From contig SADC01000095.1 in assembly GCA_004194705.1 (NCBI GenBank), positions 186,001 to 250,000 on the forward strand: DNA of 64,000 nucleotides, read 5' to 3'. Positions 51,535 through 62,957 of this stretch are shown here, piece by piece; position 1 is the stretch's first letter; every line of letters begins with the position of its first letter. Position numbers and translations under genes: made by a program. This DNA comes from Ditylenchus dipsaci. Taxonomy: Eukaryota; Nematoda; Chromadorea; Rhabditida; Anguinidae. The notes beneath the pieces were generated by a model. It was not told the origin of the DNA. It was given only the letters and a program-made list of their open reading frames with translations, and made no database searches.

Positions 51535-52365
51535 CTACAATCTACAGACACACTTAGAACACACCTTAGGAATAAGTTTTTCAGGTAGAAGAATTGGCAG
51601 GCTGACTCTGCGGAGCATTGAATCAGTCAACGGAGTCTCACCTGTTTCCGAAGTAGTCTTTTCGCAATCATATGGCGGTTTCAGGATGACATTCTTGCTG
51701 CGTGCTGCTTTGACAACCAACTCATAGATGAACGGATAGTCGACTTCTTCAATATAGTGAAGTGCAGCAACGTAGTCAAGAATGCGACCGAATTCTTCGA
51801 CAGCCATCTTGAACAGAGCAGAATTAGGTCAATAGAAGGTGATAAAAAACGCACGCCAAAGAAGAGTCGATATTTTCCTTGGTAGATTGAGATGAGTTTT
51901 TCTTGATTCCATAACCTTGTCCTTATCCTTCTCCATTTCCCACTGCACGCCACGAGGATTGCACATATCGCAGACCATGTAGATCCATGACTCTCAATCG
52001 TCTTTGTAGCTTAATTCAGTGTTCTGATGTGTGGACAGCGGAGCTAATCTGACCGTTTCATTGAATAGAACCTGAAAAATATTAATTAGCCACTCTACGA
52101 AATAAAACTACAAACTACGAGGGATCGCAAGGCAGCTGCACATTCGGATTGAGCTTAAGTAGAACAAATATGAATAACAAAGTCGAATAACGAATTCGGT
52201 ATAGAAGACTCACTTGACGACTGCAGGATGACGGCGTTTCTTGAGATCATATGCAAATTCGCTCAATAGCATCATGACCATCATGTAGTACTTGGTTTTC
52301 TTAGCACAATCGTAGATCTTGGCTGAATGGCTGTTCTTCTATTGTCTAATGGCTCTTCTAGGATC
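51535..52365 (-). pseudogene. CK1/TTBK-like protein kinase relic nested in Furry
   Basis: Three minus-strand segments in the right order. 52332-52208 has SAKIYDCAKKTKYYMMVMML (kinase hinge region). 52071-51905 has VLFNETVRLAPLSTHQNTEL, then KDD and ESWIYMVCDM (activation segment and helix F region). 51807-51660 has GRILDYVAALHYIEEVDYPF and PPYDCEK (C-lobe end of CK1-type kinases). The glycine loop, catalytic HRD and DFG parts are absent, and TGA at 51994-51996 interrupts the DD.ESW motif. This is a pseudogene unless missing exons lie elsewhere. CK1/TTBK-like kinases are strongly expanded in nematodes, which bears on the host's identity. Confidence 0.65.
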
Positions 52366-52369
52366 AGAA

Positions 52370-53153
52370 TTTGCAGCTAAAAAACCAAGTTTTTAACAAT
52401 TTGGTGGCTTGTCCGCGGCAGAAGTCTCAGTTTTTCTTGTCATTCTGATCCAGCCAGGGGTGCTATGAAGGGATCTTTTAATTTTGTTATTATTTTTTAA
52501 TACGAATTATAATTTATCAAAACTCTAGCCCACTGCTGTTCGGTTCAGAAAATTGTCTTGGAAGTATGATCTACACCCAATTTTCACTTCAAAAATGGAA
52601 ATTTTAATTTTTGCGCCAATTTGAATTTGAATGCTGAAAAACTCAAAATTTTGGCGAACATTTCGAAAAGTTTGTTCCAAATGTGTTTCAGGACACAAAG
52701 TTACCCTAAAAATACTTCTCAGCTTTGATTCTCGCCGAGACAAAAATTTTGAATTTCGGCACGAATTTGAATTCGCGCCAAAATTCTAAATTTCGTCATT
52801 TTTTCAACAATTTAGTCGCTTGTCCGGGCAGAAGTGTCAATTTTTCTCATCATAACGTTCCAAAATTTTTTTTGTTTTGAAGCTGACATGTTGTAGATTT
52901 GCCCTTTTGGTCAACCCAGCTCCGTAAAAATTCTGGAACGCCCCTAAAAAATCCAAAAAAGAAAAAAAAAATTTGCTCTGAAAAATTGAGAAAAAAAGTT
53001 GGGCCAAAAAGGATTTTTATTACTCCCGTGAAAAGTTACTCGAGACATGTGCAAAAATTAAAGCCGAAAGACCGACCAACACTCTAATCAATTAGCTTTA
53101 CCCAAAACGTTAGTTTTATTTATATAGTGTAATTATTAACACTTTTTTTGTAG
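52370..53153. other. Intronic DNA, repeated AT-rich blocks
   Basis: Contains two similar stretches (GTGGCTTGTCCG at 52403 and GTCGCTTGTCCG at 52813) each followed by CAGAAGT and a CAATTTTTCT-like run, an imperfect direct repeat of about 400 bp spacing. AAAAAATTGGG blocks also recur at 51265 and 52985. No gene is seen. Confidence 0.4.
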
Positions 53154-56100
53154 AGAATATCCTTGTGAATTCGTCTCCTTATTTGTTCTATGTCAAGTAT
53201 TCGCAGAAGATGCCGACCCGTCGCTTCAACACACCGCTACCCTTCTGCTTCAAATTCTTCGTCGTCAGTTCCTAGACAACTCCCAGTCACCATGTAATAC
53301 TAGCCTTTTTCCAATGAGGCTATGGACCGACTCAGTCTCTCCGTAGCTTCACCCACCAAACACAAAGTGTCCATTGGTAAAAAATCTTTTTTCCTGGGCA
53401 TCAACCAATCTGCTTCAATTATCAACCAACTCTCCAAAACATATACTCAACTGACTATGCCTATATTCTCAGGTATTTTTGTAGAAAATTAAAATATTTT
53501 TAGATATAAATCTCTTTTTCAGAAGTTTGCTATCGTATAGAATCAGCCCGACATACTCGCCAAACAGCAATGCTCACTTTCCTTCTAAAATGGTTAAAAA
53601 ATATTGAATTGGTAGATCCCAACTGTGAAATACTCATGCCTGAAATTAATGCAAGATCAGGAAATGGATGGGGATCTGAAGAGGTCGGTAAAGCTAATAT
53701 TTTCGATATTATTCAAGAAATATTAATGTCGCAGACACAATTATTGCTGGCTCCTTCTTTTTTAAGCCTTGTCCATAAGCGGCTGTTTATAGAACAGAAT
53801 CAATACTAACCAATTGAAACATTATGAATAGAATGCACGAGACACGCTACAGAATTTTGATTCGCAGTGAATAATAAAATCGTTAATTAAGCTGCTAGGT
53901 TTCAGGCGACTCAACTTTTACTGACAAAACATGCTCTATTTGACAGCCAAATTGAGTGCTGAACACAATGCTGAACTATTTGCTTTATGGAAGTGTATAT
54001 CTACCAGGTATTTGTTTTGCACGAGCCCCAGTTTCTACCATACCATTTCAGCTATCCAGCAAATCTGCCCATAATAGTGCAGTACTTGTTTGTAATGATC
54101 ACTCTTGGAGCAGATACAATTGTGCCAGTGGTAAGCTGAGATTTTTTAAACTAAAATTAAATTCAAATAAATACAGGCCACAAGATATGTGTATACCTGC
54201 TAAATTCGTGTGGCGATCGGCTAATCTCAATCCTAATGGAGCAATTGACCAATGTCGGAGAGCCTTTCAAATTACAGCTTTTTCGATGCGAAATGCCGCC
54301 ATTCTACAGATGGGTTCAGCAACCATCCCCATTAGCTAACAGCTCTGAATGCTCCGAAGAAGATGAAAAAATAGGCGATAAAAATGGTAAAGATGGTGAA
54401 AAGATGGAGGTGGAAGAAATAAATCATCCTAGACAGGCAGAAAAGCTGGACAAAAATCCAGAAAAAGTTAGTCGATTACATATTTGTGACCGGATTTTAA
54501 AATTGTGGGTAAAATTGAGGCCCTAGTGTATTTTCAGGAAGAGACCGGCTGATTGCGTATATAATCAAGAAAAAGATTTAAAAACGAGTAGCGTCGAAAT
54601 TGCTATCGAAAATAATTATCGCCGTTGAAATTTACAAAATTCGAAGTCGAAATTCCCGTACTTCCGTTTTCCAAACTTTTTAACAAAAACAAAGCAGCTT
54701 AAATCTTTTTTGACAAAATCTAGGGGCCTGAAATAAACTCCACGATCCAATTTCGCTCGGAAGTCATGGTTTTGATGCTACACAAGAAATATGATAAAAA
54801 AGTTCTCTCAATAGGGTCCTTAAAATCTCGCCCCGCGACGGTCCCTTGTAAGAGATCCATACAATGTTTAAAGCTAATGAACTACCAATAATTCAATTCC
54901 CCATTCAGACCTGCAGTTACAAACCAATGCTCCCTGCAGAGCCAGCCCTTGCAACACCACTCCTAAACAGCTGCCTATGCCACCTTATGGAGGTCACTAT
55001 GCTCGCCTTTTAACGCTCCTGCCACCAAGCACTCAAGTGGTTCCCTCGTTTACAAGGTAATCTCCCATTTGATTAGGCGACCTTCCAGTAACAAGTTATA
55101 AAAACAAAGTTGGCTGACTTCAATTTTTTGTGCTCTCACATAAAAGTTAACTATTCTTTTAACAAAATTTCAAGAGAACCTTGTTAGCAAAAGGGAAAAC
55201 AGTGAGCCAAATAACAAAGCAAATTTTATCTCATAATTCAAATAAATTTGTTTGAAATTACTTTGTGTATTTCAGAAATAATCTGACACTTTTCCTATTG
55301 CCCGATCTAATAGGGCAGACGTAGACGTTCCAATCAATTGGAGTCTGTATGCCCCCACCATCCTGCACATGTCCATGATAAGTCTTGACTCGCATCGTCC
55401 AATCATGTGTTCCCTGGCCAGAAGGGCTATAACCAACATCTGTTTGATGTATGCCAGCAAGAATGTAAACATGGCACAAATTGCAGCCACATTGATCAAC
55501 CATCAGGTAAATATTAAAGTGCGGAACAAAAACATGGCAATCATGGAATTTCGTGCACGTTCTCCATGTAATCTGTACTTGATGAAGCAACCACTGGGTT
55601 TCACTAAAATCTCTTTTTAGATGAAGTCCAGCAACTACAACGAAATAACAGAGCGCTTTAATGTAGCAGACATGAGTTTAGCCAACAGTGCTGCAGCAAG
55701 CAGTTTCCACACCCACAACAGTCAGAATATCAACGAGTCTGCGAGCACTGGAGTGGACACTTCTATTCTATCGGCCAATATGCCTCAAAATGACTACAGA
55801 AAAATGTTACTGTTTAGCAATGAAATATTTGGCTCTCCCGGAGAGTTGATTTTGGCCATCGTGGATTGCCTTTCTCACAGGTTTGTTAAATTAGTGAGAG
55901 AAATATAATCACAAAAGCTAAACAGAATCTAGATATGCGATTTTTAATCTTTCACCGTTTTTTCTCGTAGGAAGAATTTAGAAAGGGGAAATTGTGGAAA
56001 TTTTTGTTATCGCAAAATCTCACCCTTCCATGATTTTCAGACCGGAAGGTATGTGGCCTCATGAAGAAGCAAATTCTCGATGCTGGAAAATAGAAAGTGC

Positions 56101-56651
56101 TGAGCAATTGGGATGTTTGGTACCATTATTTTCACATGCATGAAGTTTTCTAATAATAATTTTAAAAATTCTTAGACCCGTCACATAGCCGAGTACATGC
56201 TTGAGTCAGAGCCCAATCTCGCTAAAATATGGACAGCTGTGGCGATGAACATGGCTTTGTCAACCAGCAACCGACATCTAGCTGGTAAAATTACAAAAAG
56301 CTTAAAAGGTAATTTTAAAAAAATTAGGTCGATCCTTCCAAGTGGCTGGTGCTCTCTGTCAGAATCCTGCACCATTCATAAATCGTGTGTTATCGCGTTT
56401 GTCGAGGTGGTTGGGTAGGGTGTTTAGGAAAAAATTATGAAGAAGAAATAATTGATTGTATTCAGGCAAGGAGACCAGAGTGAAGAGACTCAGATCTATA
56501 TCACTGTCAGTTTTCGCACGGTTTTTTAAAACATTCTATTACCCGATTCTGGAATTTGTAGGACTTGATGTTGTGCATCCAAAACTTACTCAATACCTAG
56601 TGGTCACATCCAACCAAGAATCTGCCGAGAGATTGGCCAATAACTCACCAG
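53154..56651 (+). CDS. fry: Furry homologue, exons 43-54
   Basis: Exons: 53154-53472, 53523-53683, 53906-54007, 54052-54130, 54177-54466, 54917-55056, 55276-55506, 55621-55880, 56041-56119, 56176-56284, 56328-56414 and 56466-56651. Blocks in Furry order: REYPCEFVSLFVLCQVF, HTATLLLQILRRQFL, TQLTMPIFSE, AMLTFLLKWLKNIELVD, GNGWGSEE, MLYLTAKLSAEHNAELFALW, ISILMEQLTNVGEPF, PPYGGHYARLLTLLPPSTQ, LTLFLLPDLI, IESAEQLG, AMNMALSTSNRHLAG and GRSFQVAGALCQ. Single-base breaks are inferred near 53317 (T run), 53926 (A run), 54130 (G), 55315 (G run), 56401 (G) and 56520 (T run). In each case one base restores both frame and splice phase. It is the richest stretch of the gene for conserved residues. Confidence 0.88.
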
Positions 56652-56787
56652 GTCAGCTATTTTGTTGAAAGTGGAACCATATGGATGTTGTTAGCACGGC
56701 TAGTGCTATTGGACCAGAGATGAGAATTTATGGTTAACTAGGCCTATTTTCAAATACATCAACCGGCCTAAAATTAGGCCTATAGGA

Positions 56788-57447
56788 CAGGGCTCCCATA
56801 TCGCCAAAAAAATCAGACATAAATAAGACGCTATCAGAGTCAATAACTTTTGGATTAAAAGATGAAATGATCTGATTTTTTTTCTGTGGATAACTATAAT
56901 TCACAGGCAGTGTTTCCAAAACAGAAACAGAATAAGAACATAACAGAAGTGACATAGAAAACAGAATTTTTCAAAAACAGAAACAGAACAGAATTCTGTA
57001 TGTTTCTGTTTGAAAACAGAAACAGAACAGAATTCTGTTCTGTTTCTGTTTTCAAAAAATTCTGTTTTCTGTTCTGTTTCTGTGATGTTACAAATTCTGT
57101 GTCTGTTTTCGAAATTCTGTTCTGTGTTTTGGAAACACTGTTCACAGGTACACGGTGTACCGTACACCCTGAAAAAAATTTTGCCCTTCACTTTATCTTT
57201 TTAACTAGTTTTCGCCTTTTTAAGTGTCTGATTTTCTATTTCAGGCTGAAAACAGAAAATCAGACACTTAAAAGGTTGAAAACTAGTAAAAAGATATAGT
57301 GAAGGGCAACAATTTTTTCAGGGTGTACCTGTGAATTATAGTTATCCACAGAAATAAAATCAGATCATTTCATCTTGTAATCCAAAAGTTATAGACTCTG
57401 ATAGCGTCTTATTTATGTCTGATTTTTTTGGCGATATGGGAGCCCTG
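56788..57447. mobile_element. hAT-like MITE, CAGGGCTCCC ends, inside the arm
   Basis: CTATAGGA | CAGGGCTCCCATATCGCC ... GGCGATATGGGAGCCCTG | CTATAGGA: a perfect 8-bp duplication (56780-56787 and 57448-57455). Inner arms include CAGACATAAATAAGACGC and a second pair with GAAAACAGAAAATCAGAC. Confidence 0.85.
56908..57140. mobile_element. hAT-like MITE, CAGTGTTTCC ends, AACAGAATTCTG words
   Basis: TTCACAGG | CAGTGTTTCCAAAACAG ... TGTTTTGGAAACACTG | TTCACAGG: a perfect 8-bp duplication (56900-56907 and 57141-57148). The inside is an array of GAAACAGAACAGAATTCTG-like words that turns strand in the middle. It lies inside 56788-57447, which lies inside the arm of 56715-61677. Confidence 0.85.
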
Positions 57448-58612
57448 CTATAGGACTATTTTTAGGCCTATTTTTGGCGGCAATTCGAAATACATTTAAT
57501 TTTTAAATGCATTTTTTTGCTTTTTGATAAGGGCAGTACTTTTTCTGGCCCAATCCATGCTTTTGTTTTGGATTTTTGGTTGTTAATGGCTATGTAACAG
57601 CGATTTGCATGATTAGTTCATGTTAAGGAAATTAACCAAAATTGATTAAATCAACTAAAATGAGTCTTGGATATCTGCTTTAAAAAATAATCAAAATCGC
57701 ATCAAAACTTTTGATGTTTTTTGATATTTTTATGCTCCACCCTTTTGTGAGGGGTTCGGATGTATATCTTCTATAAAAACTGTGCGGATTGTTCTATCTG
57801 GACAGATGGAGGCACTTTATGCTTAAATTCAGCAAAAAAACTGGTGGTAGAAGGATAACGCATCTGTTTTGCTGATTGTTCTTGATTTCTATTACATCAT
57901 CTTTTTTTTTTCTTCTTTTTGTTTACCATAAATTTTCAGTTCTGAAGTATCAAAAATGGCGCCGGATAGAGTGAAGAAAGTGCTGGTGTAGGTTAGTGAT
58001 TTAATTGGCTTTGCTGTAGTCAGGTTTTTTGCTTGTTATAGCCTAGCAATCTCATTTTCCACTGCTTGCAAAGTCGATCTAGGGTCCAAATCCGGTTGTA
58101 CGAAGACGTCATCTACCGCCTGGAGGGATACATCATCCTGAAAAGGTCACTGAAATTTATTTTGCCTTACTTCTCTGATACATTCAGTCCATTTAGCATT
58201 CGATGAGTACATGAGCATTGTGGTGAATGAAGTGAAGAGCTGCACATGAAGACTCTCAACTGAAAGAAGCTTGGGCGAATCCTTCTCAAAGGCGACAATA
58301 TCGCGCTGCTCACTACAATTTAGTAATCATGTATCCTGTTTTTGTTGAAATGTCGTTACAAATAAACTTCTCGTGTCATGTGGTTATTTTTGGTAATCGG
58401 AAAATTAGTGTTGGGTTGTTTCAGCCGATGAAAATCTGCACTTATGAGAGTCTTGGTACGTATTAAAAGTGATTAGCACACAGTCGACTCTCGACATGGC
58501 GATCCTGTTTGTTAAGTCCACCTCTTCACTGTGTCTGGTTAAACAGGACCGGTTCGATTGGTTTTGAAGTCAAAATAGGAAATCTAACCCTCCTTGTTAT
58601 GTCCATTTTTAT

Positions 58613-61326
58613 GGCTCACCCCGGCTATGACACAAACTGTTCTAGAAATGAACGATTCTGACATTAATTCATTATGACAATAATTCAAATGAAAATTAAT
58701 TTGTTTCGACACGATTTGATTTGAAAGTAATTGTCTATGTCCAAAATCATCTTGCAACAAATCGTTGCGGAACTAAATGACTGTGACTCTTTTTTGTTGC
58801 TTTATTTAAGGCTCTTTTTTCGTTTTCCTGTTTTCGATGCTTTTTCATGCACTTTACGTTGTTCGCTGCTTTATTTACACTAATTTTAGATCCTATCATC
58901 ATGAACAACTATAGTAGCTCGGATGAGGCAAGTATGGATGGAGATGTGAGCGACTGGAGCGATGTTTCGGAAGAAGCGGGGGATCTTCTTACTCAAGCAG
59001 ATCAAGAAGAGGTGGCAATTAATCCTGGTCGTCCAAAGAAGCAGAAGGTGACAGTCAATCCACCCATTCCAATCGAGCTTATTCCAAGTAGAAAAAGAAT
59101 GAAGAACGGTGATATCAGTTTTCGGGCAATTCTTGAAGGTCAGTTTTTGCATCTACAGTATCCCTATCAGGAAAATCATTTAAGGAGAGATATACAAACG
59201 TTCTGAGCAGCCTAATGCCGAAGGGATTCAACAGTGGCGTTGCATAAAGCATTCCGAAGGCTGCAAGATGGTGATCGATACAAATCGAGCAGATCTCTGT
59301 GTTGGCAAAAGCAAAACTCGCCATTCTCATTGCACAGCTAAAGTTGATCTGGATATCAGGGCGATCAATGCCCGAGTTCCAATACTTGCTACTCAAAATC
59401 AGGTTTATTCCTTTATCTTCTGTTCAGATTTACTATTCATGTTGTGTGTTTCAGGCTGCACCGCGTCAAATCTATTCAAGTATCATAGAAAATACAAGTA
59501 GAAAAGTTGCTGCGCGTATAAACCTTTGAATATAGCTCACGTGATCAACTATCCCAGAAATGTGGGGTTTTATTGGATTATAGACTGGTTTCAATATTTG
59601 CTTGATTCTAGAAAATGGACGCTGATCCGACTACTTCAACGAATCCTGTCGATATGGTCATACCGGTTATGCTGCAGAATTACAAAATGACCTGTTTGTA
59701 TTGTACGATAGTGGGCCATCCGCAAGAAGAATCATGATTTTTTCTACTCCAGCGCTCTTAGATGTTGGCTTTTTACGCGCTCTTAATCTTTCCATCTTAT
59801 TCAGCATACTCATTTAGTTCCTACAAAATGCTGAGTGGTGGGGATTTGACGGAACGTTCGCGCTAGTTCCGAAAGGATGGATTCAACTTCTAACATTGCA
59901 TGCTAAGCTAGGGGAAACTTTTGTTCCATGTCTTCATGCATTACTACCGAAAAAATCCAGAAGAACCTATGATCACTTCTTCTCCGCCGTCAAGCACCTG
60001 ATACCGAATTCAAGAGTACGACATGCCCATATGGATTTTGAGAGAACGTTGATTTCTGCCTTCGAACATGCATATAATGTAAGTTTTTGATCTAAGATTC
60101 CATAAAAATTGGATCCAATTTTCTTTAGTGGCTGAAAAACATGGATGTTTTGCCCACTTTGCTCGAGCTTTGTATAGAAAAGTTGGAAAGCTAGGGCTGG
60201 TACGCAAATATAAACTGGGAGAAGACTTCACGAATCTGTTCCATATGCTCAAATCAATAGGTATTTTCTCTTCGACTCATCCAGAAAACTTGTTATGTAT
60301 GTGATTTTTTAGCTTACGTTCCAATTAATGACGTCAGCAGTGCCTATGATGCAGTTATGACTCAGTATGCTCGCAATTCAGATGGAACGGAGAAGTTTGT
60401 TCACGGTTTCTGTGAAAAGCGTTTTACCGACTATTTCGTGAAGGTTGGGTTAGCGAAGGTTTTTTTATTCATTAAAATCATACACTTAAGACTTGGATCG
60501 GTCAAGACGGTGCTAGGTCTATGTTCCCAATCTCTCTCTGGAATTGCTTTGCCTTAACGTTGGATGGAAAGTCGAAAACTACCAATTCGCTAGAAGCTTG
60601 GCACAACTCTCTCAAACTAGCTTTGGCAACTGCTGATGGCAAGAGGCCGCGATTCTGGCGGTGGCTAAGGCAAATGAAACAAGAATGCAGTCTGATGGAG
60701 GCGCAAATCGTTCTGCTCCAGGGCACACGAAGAAATTGAAGCTAGTAGATCAGCACATTGCTCGCCAAAGATTGAATATTGCTCTAGCCTACAACCGGGA
60801 AGAAATTTTGGAGTATCTAAGAAAGCAATCTGATTTTACTGTTTTGGACCAATTTTGAAAAGTACATGTTATTGTATTATTGCATTGTTATTATTGGTAG
60901 AAGATTTTATAAAGATTGGGTCACCATTTTTATGTCTGCTTTTGATCCGGTTGATTTAAGCAAGGGAGACTTTAGGGAATTCTTTATATGCAGTCAAGTG
61001 GTGGTTTAATGGACAACCTGAAGACTGCGCAAGTGTACATTGAATCAAAGAAAACTGCACTGTGAATATCGTAACGGATAATAATTTTATAGCAAAAAGT
61101 CAACCATAAAGCGATTTAAGATACAGTGAACTATAGTGTCAAAGTTATTATTTACAAGTTCCTTAGTATCAAAACCACTTTGTTCCGAAGATTTTAAATG
61201 CCAAACAGTTACTTTCAAATCAAATCGTGTCGAAACCAATTAATTTTCATTTGAATTATTGTCATAATGAATTAATGTCAGAATCGTTCATTTTTAGAAC
61301 AGTTTGTGTCATAGCCGGGGTGAGCC
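58613..61326. mobile_element. MULE (Mutator-like) transposon
   Basis: Terminal inverted repeats of about 120 bp: GGCTCACCCCGGCTATGAC ... at 58613-58735 and the complement at 61207-61326. Flanks end ATTTTTAT and begin TTTTTTAT (7 of 8). The transposase gene fills the centre on the plus strand. It is the only element in the window with a nearly complete coding region. Confidence 0.75.
58901..60858 (+). CDS. MULE transposase with FLYWCH-type finger
   Basis: A split gene. Exon 1 (58901-59138) starts MNNYSSSDEAS and is acidic, then basic (KRMKNGDISF). The next piece (about 59212-59400) has a FLYWCH-like zinc finger, WRCIKHSEGCKMVIDTNRAD, with C, C and H.H spacing. The MULE core (about 59822-60080) has WWGFDGTFALVPKGWIQLLT with the first catalytic Asp, HALLPKKSRRTYDHFF, and HMDFERTLISAFEHA with the second. 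GCFAHFARALYRKVGKLGLV follows near 60143. The last pieces (60318-60858) include FTDYFVK and TTNSLEAWHNSLK. The frame changes near 60720 (one G apparently missing) before KLKLVDQHIARQRL and the end FTVLDQF. The start could also be upstream at 58847. It is mostly open, so recent activity is plausible. Confidence 0.75.
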
Positions 61327-61769
61327 TTTTTTATTGCTTTCGGGTCGAACAGGTCTCGGGGGATTTTTTGCGAAGACAGACGATTGAAACTCGAATCCTT
61401 GCCAGTAAATATTGACTGAAGACAAGAAACAGGCCAAATAAAAAGAGAACAACGGAAATTAGTCCAACTAATCATGCAAATCGTCGTACCTAACCATTAA
61501 CAACCAAAAATTCAAAAAAGGCGTGGATTTGAGTCAGAAAAAGGTATTGACCCTATCGAAAAGCAAAAAAAAGTCATGGAAAATTAAAACTTTATCTAAA
61601 AATAGGCTATAGGCCTAATTTTAGGCCGGTTGATGTATTTGAAATTAGGCCTAGTTAACCACAAATTCTCATCCCTGTATTGGGCTGGTCGTCAAAATGC
61701 TGAGCTTTATAGAATGTTTAAGCAAAGTCTAAATTGTCCTTGTGCGGCGTTGCAGTTCCACATTGCTTT

Positions 61770-62011
61770 TTAAAGGGCCATTGCCACCTGTTTTGAATTG
61801 TCCCCCGCCAATTCAAATTTTTTCGCCTAATAGTTCAACTTCTGTACGGATTTTTTAGCTTGGTTTCTAACAAAACAAGGTCTAGAATTTAATTTTAGGC
61901 ATAGTTCTGTTAGAAACCAAGTTAGAAATTCCGTACAGAAGTTCAATGATTAGGAAACTTTTTCGAATTGGCGGGGGACAACCGTTGTCGGGGACGGCAA
62001 TGGCCCTTTAA
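61770..62011. mobile_element. TTAA-flanked piggyBac-type MITE
   Basis: TTAA|AGGGCCATTGCCACC at the left and GGCAATGGCCCT|TTAA at the right. Arms include GTCCCCCGCCAATTCAAATT and CAACTTCTGTACGGA. The inside matches 20087-20328 (GTTTCTAACAAAACAAGG). Confidence 0.8.
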
Positions 62012-62532
62012 ACGTTTTGCAGAAAAATGATTGGTTCACAAAATAATTAAATAGAAATGCTGAACCTGCAGAAATGGAGATTTTAAAGGATGTTGAAGAA
62101 GTGCAACGAAGTGCATTTATGGATCGTACGTAAATAAACATCACGTTGATTGATCCTGCACAAGAGTATTAATGAAATTCATCTTATGAAATATTTTCTA
62201 AAATAGCAATGGTTTCCAAAAAGAAAAGTCGTCAGCACGGGGTTCCTTTTGGCTGTAGGAACATTCGTAACAAGACAATTTCGTAAGAGCGAACTTTCGT
62301 AAGAAACTTTTTCGTAAAAGCGAATTTTCGTAAGAAAGTTTTTCGTAACAGCGAATTTTCGTAAGAAAGTTTTTCGTAACAGCGAATTTTCGTAACAAGC
62401 TTTTTCGTAACGCGGTTTTTCAGTAACATTAGTGGTATGTTAAGTTGCTTTTTTTGCTTTTTGATCCTCCTTTGATGTTTCTTATAGCTTCTGTGATGTT
62501 TTGACCAAAAATAGTCAAGAAAAAAATGAAAC

Positions 62533-62612
62533 AGTCAGAGGGTGGAATCGAACCACTGTGGTGAAAAAATTCATCCATCAACTTACCTACTGCACTACAC
62601 ATGCCAGTGATG
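62533..62612 (-). repeat. tRNA-like SINE fragment
   Basis: On the minus strand an A-box-like TGTAGTGCAGTAGG is followed about 40 bp later by a perfect B box, GGTTCGATTCC. No clean cloverleaf with a usable anticodon arm could be drawn, so it is more likely a tRNA-derived SINE head than a tRNA gene. Confidence 0.5.
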
Positions 62613-62788
62613 GGAAATAGCTATGTGTAGTATATAATATATGAATTCTAGCTCGGAGTTTTTCACCATGCTTTTGGGTATTTCTGCTGGTCTCCTAATG
62701 GATGAAAAATCTGGGGGTCAAATAATTATCAAAGTTTTCAGTCATATGACCTATGCTTACCGACTTTTGTGCTCATACAGTTAATAGT

Positions 62789-62957
62789 AGGGTTGTACAA
62801 TTCTCCGGAATTTCGGAGAATTCTCCGGAGAATTCTCCGAAATTCTCCGGAATTTCCAGTTTTTCCTTATTAAATCCTCCATATACTCGAGAGAATTCTC
62901 GGAGAATTCTCCGGAGAATTCTCCGATTTTTATTTTTTCGGAGAATTATACAACCTT
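62789..62957. mobile_element. Foldback with GGAGAATTCTCC words and 10-bp duplication
   Basis: Perfect 10-bp direct repeats AGTTAATAGT (62779-62788 and 62958-62967). Ends are AGGGTTGTACAATTC and GAATTATACAACCTT. The inside is a chain of GGAGAATTCTCCGG words, themselves palindromic. Confidence 0.85.

Larger units (their letters stand above)
56715..61677. mobile_element. 5-kb long-armed hAT-like element carrying other elements
   Basis: Flanking 8-mers are TATTGGAC (56707-56714) and TATTGGGC (61678-61685). Ends are CAGAGATGAGAATTTATGG and CCACAAATTCTCATCCCTG. Arm homology runs on through TAGGCCTA-type words, AATACATCAACCGGCCTAAA, TTTTTGGTTGTTAATGGC and CGATTTGCATGATTAG (left to about 57635, right from about 61465). 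The left arm is split by the hAT-like MITE 56788-57447. The centre is occupied by the MULE 58613-61326. Confidence 0.7.

Noticed and set aside
62533..62612. True tRNA gene
   Set aside because: A and B boxes are present, but no paired acceptor stem and anticodon arm could be built, and it is inside a transposon.
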